Below the pieces are notes generated by a model. It was not told the DNA's origin, did no database searches, and worked only from the letters and a program-made list of their open reading frames with translations. Below, in pieces: positions 50,695 to 61,900 of a DNA stretch of 64,000 nucleotides. Source of the DNA: Saussurea involucrata (lineage: Eukaryota; Streptophyta; Magnoliopsida; Asterales; Asteraceae); contig CM066326.1 in assembly GCA_033807775.1 (NCBI GenBank), positions 95,272,873 to 95,336,872 of the forward strand. Direction: 5' to 3'. Made by a program: the position numbers and the translations under genes. The number at the start of each line of letters is the position of its first letter. The first letter of the stretch is position 1.

Positions 50695-52311
50695 ATGAGG
50701 TACCACTACCAGGTCCATCGGAGAGGCTTTTTCCTGTTACAATCAACCAGAATCATTTCAATATCTACTCTTTCGACCACTACTCATCTCATTCAAGACT
50801 GCATTAGCCACGGTAACATAAACGATGCTCGCAGACTGTTTGATCAAAATCCCGCGTCCTGTGATACCGTTGCTTGGAATTCCATCATCACTGCCCACAT
50901 CAGGCACAACCAAATGCAGCACGCGCATCAGCTGTTCGATGAAATGCCCGTGAGAGATGTCGTTTCATGGAATACCATGATGTCCGGTTTGAGGGATCCA
51001 CACCAACTTCACCAACTTTTCTTGCAAATGAAGAGAGCTGGTGAAAGGCCCAACCAAGTAACATTTTCAACCCTGATTAGTGGTTTCCTGAACAGGTTCC
51101 ATGTAATCTTGGTCCCACAGCTTCATGGTCTCATACTTCACTTAGGCCTTCATTCCAATGTGTTTGTCGCGTCAGCGTTGATGCGCGGCTATACCCATCT
51201 AGGGGATCGACATGGGTTATGTCGCGTCTTTGATGATGTCCATGTCCTTGTAAAAGATGTCAGTACATGGAATGCTTTGGTTGTAGGTTATATGGATTTG
51301 GGGTTCACACTTGAGGCACAGAAAGCCTTTGACATGATGCCTGAGGTTAATATAATTTCTTGGACCACCTTAGTTAATGGGTACATAAAAAATAGAAAGA
51401 TGAATCAAGCAAGGGCTATCTTTAATGAGATGCCACAAAGGAATGTGGTTTCATGGACTGCAATGATAAAAGGGTATGTACAACATGACAAGTATGTGGA
51501 TGCCATACAAGTGTTCATTTTGATGCTCAAATCCGGGACTCGTCCCAATCATTTTACTTTTTCTACTCTCCTGGACGCTTGTGCTGGTTGTTCTATGTTT
51601 CTCTTTGGGAAGCAGCTGCACGCGAGCATTTTCAAATCTGGTATGTGTTGTGAAGTGGTCCTGTTGACCGCCCTTATTGACATGTACATGAAATGTGGGG
51701 ACATTGAAGCGGCATTGTGCATTTTTGGGTCCATGGAAAAGAAGAACACGGTGTCATGGAACTCCGTCATCGGGGGTTGTGGCAGGCATGGATTGGCAAA
51801 GAGAGCATTGTGTGAGTTTGAGAAAATGACAGAAAGCGGAGTGAAGCCTGATCATGTCACGTACATAAATTTACTGTCGGCTTGTGTGCACGGAGGCCTT
51901 GTTGAAGAGGGTGAAAGGTATTTTCATTCGATGGGAGTAACCTATGGAATCAAAGCAGCGATGAAGCACTATGCTTGCATGGTGGACCTATATGGGAAAG
52001 CAGGTGCGCTTGATAAGGCGGAGAAGTTGGTCAAGGAGATGCCTTTCGAACCTGATGTGGGTGTGTGGGGTGCATTGCTTGCTGCTTGTGGCTTGCACTC
52101 ATGTTATGAGCTAGGTGAGTTTGCAGCAAATGGACTAGAGAACTTGTCAACACAAAATCCCGGTATTTACTCTATGCTAATGAAGCTCCATGGTGAAAAA
52201 GGTGCATGGAGTCGAGTCATTGAGATGAGGAACAAGATGACGGAAACAGGTGGTAAAAAGCAAAAGGCTGGTAGCAGGATTGAGTTTCTGCTAATCCAAA
52301 CTCACAATTGA
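50695..52311 (+). CDS. Pentatricopeptide repeat protein, PLS class with E domain
   Basis: An intronless gene of 538 residues; the first ATG is at 50,695. About a dozen PPR motifs of mixed P, L and S type cover residues about 30-430 (for example VSWNTMMSGL, ISWTTLVNGYIKNRKMNQARAIFNEMP, VTYINLLSACVHGGLVEEG). They are followed by an E domain (VWGALLAACGLHSCYELGEFAANGLENL to KKQKAGSRIEF). No DYW deaminase domain is present, so if it edits RNA it would need one in trans. The Arg/Ser-rich N-terminus (RRGFFLLQSTRIISISTLS) suits import into mitochondria or plastids. Such proteins bind organelle transcripts base by base and mostly specify C-to-U editing. The target cannot be told from this reading. 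Confidence 0.93.
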   Translation: MRYHYQVHRRGFFLLQSTRIISISTLSTTTHLIQDCISHGNINDARRLFDQNPASCDTVAWNSIITAHIRHNQMQHAHQLFDEMPVRDVVSWNTMMSGLRDPHQLHQLFLQMKRAGERPNQVTFSTLISGFLNRFHVILVPQLHGLILHLGLHSNVFVASALMRGYTHLGDRHGLCRVFDDVHVLVKDVSTWNALVVGYMDLGFTLEAQKAFDMMPEVNIISWTTLVNGYIKNRKMNQARAIFNEMPQRNVVSWTAMIKGYVQHDKYVDAIQVFILMLKSGTRPNHFTFSTLLDACAGCSMFLFGKQLHASIFKSGMCCEVVLLTALIDMYMKCGDIEAALCIFGSMEKKNTVSWNSVIGGCGRHGLAKRALCEFEKMTESGVKPDHVTYINLLSACVHGGLVEEGERYFHSMGVTYGIKAAMKHYACMVDLYGKAGALDKAEKLVKEMPFEPDVGVWGALLAACGLHSCYELGEFAANGLENLSTQNPGIYSMLMKLHGEKGAWSRVIEMRNKMTETGGKKQKAGSRIEFLLIQTHN

Positions 52312-52957
52312 TTCATACCTGAAGGCTACCAAGGTGGTCTTGGATACAAAACGAAATGAAAGATCCAACCTTTATATATCTATACAAAGTTACATTTACA
52401 TTAAAAATTGTTAGTGTTTTCAACCAACAAAATGGCAATCCATTTTTGATGTACTAATCATGTTTCTTACAAAGGAAACAACAGCATAAATCTCATAATA
52501 AAACGAAATCTTTTAACTCTCCCTGTTTCTCTATCACAATCAAGTCATACACGTTGGTATTGCAGAATGCAGAATAACTTTCTTATGAAATTGTGTTTCA
52601 TAACAACTACACAGATTGCCACTTAGCAATTTTTTTTTACAAAAAAAAAAGCTAAATACAAGGTACCCAAGTTCACTCTTCATTTAACAAAAATGACTAC
52701 GAGTATGTGAAACAGCCACATTGTGCCAGACATTCTTCACTAACACAGTACTGGGAAGGCCAAAAATACTTGTAAACCAAATTCAGCTGACTACGTCCCT
52801 TAAGTTTAATGGGTAGAAACCCATTTTTTCGTTATATAATGACAACAACGGTAACTACCAAAGCAGCCACGAGCAACGGCAGAATAGCTGAGCCTCCTTT
52901 GCTGCTAAATGTGACCTAGTTGAGGCAACACTTGAAGCTTCTAGGAAGAATGGTTCT
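52312..52957. other. Shared 3' untranslated region of convergent genes
   Basis: It lies between the stop of the plus-strand PPR gene and the stop of the minus-strand NOMO-like gene at 52,958. No coding or repeat signal apart from A- and T-runs. Confidence 0.5.
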
Positions 52958-55900
52958 TCAGTAAGTCCTTTTTCTCACTGCTGTCTTTCTTACTTCTTTC
53001 TTAGCTGATGCACTGGCTCCTGGTACAAGTACTCCTCCTACACTCGTTTGGTACATGTCTTTTAATCTGCAGACGAGCATAAAATAATGATTCAGAATAA
53101 AACGCCACTATTATTGCGTGTCCAAAACCCACTTGTGCATTTCTTGGTGAACTACCAGAGGTTTGTCAACGAACGCGCAATAAAAGTTTCAACCCTCGCT
53201 GTGGTTTCTTGGGTCATATAAGTAGAAAGAAAAAAAAGATGATTTCCAGCTACCTTGGCATGCTGATAAGTAGCGCGATCAACGATACTCCAACAATGAG
53301 TGGATAGACAGGTGCTGGAGTTAGTTCCTGGTGGACATGGGGGGATAATCAAGCTTATAAGTTATTGGATAAATCAAGTAATATAAAGAAATAAGGCAAC
53401 CAACTATCAGATGACTAGTTATATGATATAATATGAATAATGTAAATCAGGATCAGATTCTACATAATCGATACTGAAGGTTTTCTCTAAATGTATTGTT
53501 CACAACTCATGTCAAAAAGAGGAAATAACTAACCTGTTTATGGTGATCATCATCAACTTTGTATCTCAAGCGATCCACATGAATTTGGGTATTTTTCTCC
53601 AGATCAACCTCAATCACTTGAGATTCAAATCTGAGGGTACTTGATGGTCGAGCAGACCGAAGCTGCACAAGGTGTTTGCCACGGGGTAATCCCTTCACCT
53701 GGAAGAAGTTTGAAAGGGGCAAAGGTAAGAGAGATTCGATATTGGATGGATCGCTGGCCGATCGCACTTCCAATCGTAGGTGTTCATGCAGCTCTTTAAT
53801 TCTGCTTCCATCAACAATGCCAGTTAATAGAGTCAGATCTGGCTGCTCAAAAACCAAAAAGTCTAATCTCCTGATATCTTGGTATCCAACCTACACAAGT
53901 CAAACAAACACAGATCGTAAACAAACAAAGCATTGACTTTACAGACTTCACATGAAAACAATCAACTTCCCATGATTCGTAGATGACCAGTTTTATTAAC
54001 GTATGGATCGAAAGACAAAATCACAATTATGCTATCTTCAACTCACCTTGACCACAACAGATTCTGGAGAAGCACGTTCAATCTGGGAGCTGTCAAACCC
54101 ACCTTTCCTTGCTACTCTAACCGTGTATGTTGTATCAGGCTCAAGTCCCCTTAGTCGATAAGCTCCTGATGAATCTGTTACAGACTCCTCATAAAAACCT
54201 TTCAAGTCAGACCGCGCCTCAACTGAAACACCTTCTTTTGGTTGACCAGACAACAGAGTGACCACACCCATGACACTGTAAGAATCATCAATACCCTAGA
54301 CTATCAGCAGCAGCAGCAGAAAATAAGATAAATCTTTCCTATCATCCCTAATCACTGTGACCACTGATAATCCTTTGATGCTTGTTGGTGTCATATATCG
54401 ATTATTATTATTAGTTTGAGTTAGTTTTATGGAGTTCAAACATGTTAAGAAGTTGTATATGCATAATAAATTGTAGACGTTCTATCATATAGTAAAAATA
54501 TTGTATGTTTATATTGGCATTTGAATATACTCGTGATTGGAATTTTGAAACTGGATTAAAAAAAATACATATCAATATGGGTTATCAAATTAAAGAGAAT
54601 AAAATACTCGTTTTTATTCAATTTATTTAATTAAAAACCTAAGTACATTTAAAATAATTTAGATTTCTTAATGTTCAATCTTCTATTCTTATTGTTTACG
54701 AATAGGAAAAATGGTTGTATTCTTGAAAAACTAAGAGCTTCTAAGAACAAAACCCAGATGGTTTATAATTTATAGTAGAAATTTGCAACATGCACCAACT
54801 CAACTAGTCTCAATTTACTTATGTTACCAGAACATGAGTAATTAATGAGAATAGAGAGTTACCTGTAAGCAACACGTGTAGCTTGGAAGACAACTTCCCT
54901 AGATTCCCCAGAACCAAGTTCGATTGCCTGTGCTGACGGTGAGAAAGCATATTCCTAAAGATTACAACCGCAATTAATAATGTTCAAAATGATTAAAAAA
55001 AATAGGTGTGTACGATAGCAAATAAGATGAAAAGCCCAAGTACCTTTAACAGAGGACGGAGATAAAAACTCCCAGGAAACAAGTTATCGAATACGAAAGT
55101 TCCACCAGCAGCAGATATAGAGTTATTTCTATAACCATCTTCCCCGCTCAATGATAACAATACAGAAGGAAATAATTCGTTGGCATCTTCTTTAGAATGT
55201 ATACGTACAGAGATTTGACCAAGCTTCTGACAGGAAAAGGAATTGGGTCCTGTTTCCTTTACATGATAGCCAGACTTTGAAGCCTCGATCTGGTAAGGTA
55301 TGTCATCATATAGGGGTCCCCCAATGAACAAACCATCTTTGCTTGTACTTGTTTCAAAAGCTAGTTCATTTTTCTTGATTTGAGCATTGCGACTATCACC
55401 AGCAGCCTTTATTCTAATAATAACATCTGGAAGTGGGGGAGAAACTGATCCTTCAATGTACAACCCCAGTCGCCCAGTAAATGGAGGAACTGAAGCTTGA
55501 CAGCCATTGTGTGCCACTTTGACCTGTGATTAAAAAGGTAAGACTCAGAAGCGAAATAATATGAAAGTTGCATTAATCATATTTCTAGAGCTGTTTACCT
55601 GATGTTGTCGAGGATAAAATAAAATTTTCTTTTCCGTTTTGCTCCTGCAACACATCATACACAGATTAGTCCAGGTTTAGGCATGTTGTATGCATTCATG
55701 CAGGGTGGACTGCATATCTAAACAACCAAGATTTACCATGTGTCCCGAGGTACAAATGTAAGTCTTTCTCCAGGATTTGCCCATACTTCAAACTCATAAA
55801 GAGCAGTATTTGATTCCTCATTCTCAGTGACTACAGACCTTGCAGTACTGCCATCAATAACAGTTCCTTTATCGTTCACAATATCAACCGATAGATTTTC

Positions 55901-58900
55901 AGGTAACTGGCCAACACTGTTTTGTGAGCTCAAAACCCTTATTTGTCCTTGAAGGAGATACTTCTCCCCTTTCAGATAAATAGGCTGAGACAAAAAAAAA
56001 CATGAGAATTGAAGCATAAAAAAACAGACTTTCAAGTTACAATCCCAGCAGTGAAAATAAGCAAATGATCAACATACCAATGTGTTAGCTGTGTCAATTT
56101 TCACAGGTAAGCTCCCAAAAAGTATACAAGAGTTTACAAAGTGAAGTTCATGCACTCCAGGAGTTTCAATGCATATGCGCTGAAGACCTTTCTGCAATTC
56201 ACAATGTGGGGAAAGCAAGGTCAAATGGAAGTGCATAGAGTATGGTATTGACCTTTCACATCGTTTGTGTGTGAATGCTCTTATATACCTTAATTTTTAG
56301 ATTCACATGAGAACCATCTGATTGATGCAGATATGCATCTACGTCATGAGTGGAAACTAAGTTAACCCAATAACCTTTCTGAACAAAATTAATCCCTTCA
56401 ACATCTTCTGTTCCAACATTTACAAGTACAGAGCTCTGTTCCCAGCACCATTTATCTTCTCCAGATATAGCTCCTTTAGAAAGGTGTTTTACCTAGAACA
56501 ACAGCATACAGAAATCAAAATCAAAACTTATAGTTAGGAGATTAAAAATGTAATGAGTGAAGGACTAGCTCAAAAAAGGCAAACACTTAAAAAAACTTTG
56601 AAAACTTCGAGATACTTGAACAAATCCTTTATTTCCCAAGCTAGTTGGATAAAGGTGTAAAGATACATAGGAAATTGAAAAGACTAATAATAATAATATA
56701 TACCAAAACAAGAAAAGGAATAGGAAAAGAATGTGGACAGAAAATGTATTCAACGATATTGTCTTTCTGAACTCTGGATTACCAGATTTCATGGTTCAAA
56801 AATCAGGGATGCAATTACATGGTTAGAAGAGGGCGTGGCCACAAAGTGAGCAACTCAACAAGGCAAGAAGGGTGAAAGAAAACTCATTCAACACTAAAGA
56901 ACATCTACACATTCAACAATTTTAGAGAACAAGTAGTGATCAGAAAGCAATGCAATACCTCAAGCCCATATTTTCCAGGTAGCACATTCTGAAATAAAAA
57001 TTCACTACTCTGGTCAGTCAAACCAACTGTCTGCCTCTCTTCATTGTTTTTCGTATCCGACCTCACAAGAGCAACAGAAACAGATGAATCACAATTTTCT
57101 TTGCAAGTTACCGAGCCACGTACATTAACTTGTGCCTGAGATTTAAGAGAATAAAATCAAGTAAGATACCAATATCTGTCTTTTTGTAGCATAATGCTCC
57201 ATCAAGCCAGAAACAAATGTCCCCTTTTAAGTAATGATGTGATATAATCGTTCAGAGACGACTGAACTCCATTAAAATGTACAAAAAGGGCAACAAGCAC
57301 AACAGATAGGAAGAAACTGATAAAAAAAAAGATAATCCATAACGAATATGGTTTGAAAGTACTAGATTGACACTCAATCTTGAAAGAAGACAAGTACTTT
57401 AGAACCCGGCGAATATATATCTAGCAGTTCAAACAGGGTTTTAGAACTGACAAGGCTAAAGGTCCTGACTTCTCTTGGATGATTGATATATAGTGATCAA
57501 AATTAAAAACCTGAGAAAAGTAAGAAGATATAGCTACATAAAATTTCAACTTCGAGATACAATCACCTGATAAAATTTTAGCGACAGCAACGGACCATTG
57601 ACATTGACATCAATATGCGGTGGCGAAAATAGAAGATCTGGAGTAACTTCAGGTGTGGCTGCAATAGCCGATAACCGATAGTCACCTGGTGGAACCTGAA
57701 ACACATCAAGACCACTGAAGTGATGCAAATCACAAAATGCAGTAAATAGTTAGCTCAAAGTAAATTTATGCATTATCAAGAGGCTATGATCCTATCTTAT
57801 GACAGTTGCATCAAACTGATGTACATGGAGAGTTGAGCTAAAAACAGAGAGGACTAGCTAACAAATTCTTCTAAAAGAGAAAGAAACCAGACACCACCGG
57901 GCAGACAGCCAAAAGGTTGGTTTGTTAAAGACCTCATATGTCAAAGTCACACGAAGGGTGCACTAATGATGTCTTGACCCCAAAAACCGTCCAGAGGGTA
58001 AAACAGATAGACATTTCATGCAGATAGAAACCAAAATGATAAAAGTAGTGGTGAATGTCTTTCTCTTTACTGTGCAAAGTTGCAGATTTACATTTCGGCC
58101 TGTGTTCCAATGAGGGAGATAAACAATACCAAGGGCAGCGTTCCATCAACAGTCCCTTATTTGGAAGGGACATGATGAACAAAGTGCGTACACACTTCTT
58201 GATATCTAGGCCTTTCCATTGAACTCCCTGACGATAATAACAAGACCCATAGATCAAACTCTGCAGCTTTAAGTCGTGATTGATCACAACTCAGAAAGCC
58301 TCGTCAGGCAACCTTGTCCAAAGGGACATTCACGTCTGGATACATTATCAGTTGATGCATCCAGTTGAAAACAAGACCTCTCCAAAAGACAGATATCAGC
58401 TACATTTGTAGCAAGTTAGTCATGACTGACAACTAGGCATCACCTTATGGAAGTGTTCTAAACGCACCTTTTGTTAGGTTACACATAGTTTCTGTAACAC
58501 ATCTGTTGACAATGTTAGGTACGGTTTTCAAATTTTCTGTTGGTTAAGGCCCATGGTTCCACCTATATATATTTAACCAATTGGGGTTCTCCCCTCAACA
58601 CTAAAAACATCTTTCGTTCACCCTAACTCACACTCTACTACGTACAAGATGAACATAACATATATTGTGCAAACTGTATTAAAGAAACTACAAGCCCAAG
58701 ACACTGAGTTGAACTTTAAACTAAAACTCGTGAAAAATATGAATCAATCTAAAGCACAAACATCCAGCAGATTGGTTCAAGACATCTCAACTCTGCATGA
58801 CACATAGCTGAAGGAAGAAAAAAGAAGATCAATTAACTATATACATTTACCTTGACCAAGTCATGTTTATTGCCAAAGATAGTCGGTTTATAAATCATGG

Positions 58901-61900
58901 CAGCATAAAATTATGTAAGACCTATTTCCTTCTCCAACATGCCAAATCAATTTCTTATTGCAATGTGAGTCACAACAACCACAAAATCAAGCTTATCATT
59001 ATCAGTTATCTTTGTTATGCAAAAGACTCCACCAATTGGCCACAAAACTATTCAATTATGTCCCAATTGACCAAGTGAAACAAAAACTTTTGTCACAAAG
59101 CATACATAGTTGTGGTCATCATGACTAACAACTATAATATTTGCTCTTAACTGAAATGATTCTGTACCTCAAAACAGAAATAGCCGCTATCATCAGTCTT
59201 TTTCATTTGTGGCTTAACATTCTGTGGTCCATGAGTCAGCGCTACCTGCAAAAGGTATAATGTGTGAGTTAACAACAAAGCATGTTCACTATCTCGGAAC
59301 CTATGCCTAAAACATTGACTGTATGTAGATATATGCATGGTAACTGAAACAAACAACTCTGTGGAAGAAAGAAGTAGATAGAGAGTGAAACAGGAGTCTA
59401 ATTGACAAGAATCATTATTACTGCACTACAAACCACACCATTGAAACAGATCACTCTTTCAACAACCACAACATTTATGTAGCCAAGTATTTAAGCCAAT
59501 ATGACCAACAAAGACGAATAGCTTAAATGCTGCCAAAGCTTCTACTTCTAGCAACCATCAAGTTAAACCCCTCCATTTACTTGCCACCATCCCTGATGCG
59601 CTCAAAAAATGCAAATTTTTAAAGGAAAGAGGATGTTGGAGTTACCTTTACTTTGTAACCAGAATCAACGGTCTGCACTAAGCCACAAACATCATAAGAC
59701 ACTGCTTTTATATCAACAATTGATGCCTTATTTGGTAAAACCTGAAATTCAGTAGCATTAAAGATGAGAGAAGATGGAAAATGAATAAAAACAGTGTCAA
59801 ATGTGCCTAGTTCTGTGGTGCACTTGCCATCAAGTTGATCAGTTTTTCAAACTTGTAATGCTCCTTTGTCGCTTCAATCAGATACTGTTTAGATGTAACC
59901 TGTAAGAGAACACAAATGGCAACATTAGGAAGGAGATAATGCAAAACAAGCTCCAAGCAAAAAACAATTCTCCAATGGAATAAGAAAATACTAGTACAAG
60001 TACAAAGTGTATAAAATAATTATATAATGCATAAAAAGAAAAGGCAAACAATTGGAATGGAAGGCTTCAAACTGAAGAGGATGAGATTGCCTCAGTGTCA
60101 TTTCTTTCAATAGTATATGAGAAAAACTTAAGCCATCAAGTTATCTTGTTTACTAAGGGTCCGTTTGGTTTGCAAGAGTGGAATGGATTTTCAAATCCAT
60201 TCCAATTCCGCTTTTGGTTTGCAGGATTGTCTAGATTTGAAATCCCTCAAACATATAGGATTTTGAAATCCCACGGGGATGGCTAGGATTTGTAAATAAT
60301 AATGTTTAAAACATCTGATTTCCGATAATCAATTAAATAAAAGGTAAATTAACTATTTTTACGATTTTTTATAATTTTTTACTGATTTTTTATAGATAAT
60401 GGAATTCAAATCCATTCCAAATCCAACGAACCGAACATACAAAACCTATCCAAATCCCTACATGAAATCCAATCCATTCCATTCCTGCAAACCAAACGGA
60501 CCCTAAGTTTCCCGGATCCAATGCCCAACCATGTAGAGAAAAAGAGGTTACTCCTTTCAGCCTCAACCACAACATATGTAAATTTGAATCAAGTAATCCA
60601 TGTCTATAATCATTTTAAATGCAAAAAAAGTCTTCATTGACATTTCCACGTCCCTCTATGTACTTCCTCAATCACTGCGTCTCCTCCCTAACAACGCTAT
60701 CATCAGTCACAATTGTTCTCTAAACTGCCACCTATGCAAAAGTATGTTACTGCAGATGATTTAAACCTCCAAATTCCAGCCTAAAAACCTCTAGATTGAA
60801 TAGAAGTTCTTGGGACCTATGCTGTTGATCAGGCCGCTATAGCAGTGCTATCGCGGTTAGTAGTCATGGGGCAAATAGCTGTGGTCGAATAGCAGTCCCA
60901 CCGCTAAATGGCAGCAATTTAAACGCAAAAAAGCAGCCGGATAACTGCTATATGTACATAGGTATTTTGGTGTTAAAAAGGTAATTTTGTGGGCTTTTAT
61001 GTTGGACCTGCATTGGGTTTTGTTTTAATCCAAAAACATTATGGCTTTCATTATTCTTATTTTTTTGGACCTGCACACCATTATTCTCATTTTTTTGGAC
61101 TTGGACACCATTACTCTCATTTTTTGGATTTGGACACCATCACTTTGACCTCTGACTTTAAATAAATGAATTCACATTGTTCAATTAATTTTATTTGGAC
61201 TTGGACATCACTGTTTACATACTTTTTATTGATTACATTTACTATATTAATATGTGGACTTATGTATACATATATACAATTCAAATTATTATATGAACCA
61301 CTATTTTGGGCCGCTATACCACCGCTTCACCATCTGATAACTGCCATTTCGAATCATGGTCAGGACTGCGATTTCATATTTTGAAGCTTAGCTTGGGAAT
61401 ACAATTCAACCAGGAAAAAAAATTCCATACCACTTCACTACATCCTTTTATCACCACCAATCTGGCAAACTTTCAACTAACTTTTTAACATGAAGTAAGA
61501 ACATCCAAATGCATACTAGGTGCTCAAAATATAGAATAATATATTTGTGTATATAAAATAAGGCTAATTATTAAACCCGTTAGGCAATAAATAGAAGACG
61601 ATAAAACAAATATAAAACTAGAAATCATGATTTTTACGACATTTTACAGGATAAAGCAAGAAGAAACAGAAATAGTTCTGCCAAAACCTACAAGAAAATA
61701 GAGAAATATTATGCAAGGTACGATTTGAGATGAACGAACTTACCTGGTCGAGCTTATAATATCCTTCTTTATCAGTGATAGACCTCTCAAGGCCATCCAC
61801 CACTATTTTAACACCATCCACTCCCTTTCCATTAGCATCAACAACACGACCGCCAACAGAAAAACCAGTGACCTGCCAGGGTTTAGTAACGGGCAGGTCA

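Noticed and set aside
57934..58287. A 117-codon minus-strand frame within a NOMO intron
   Set aside because: It has no domain and is not in a position consistent with the conserved NOMO exon order; probably old transposon DNA.
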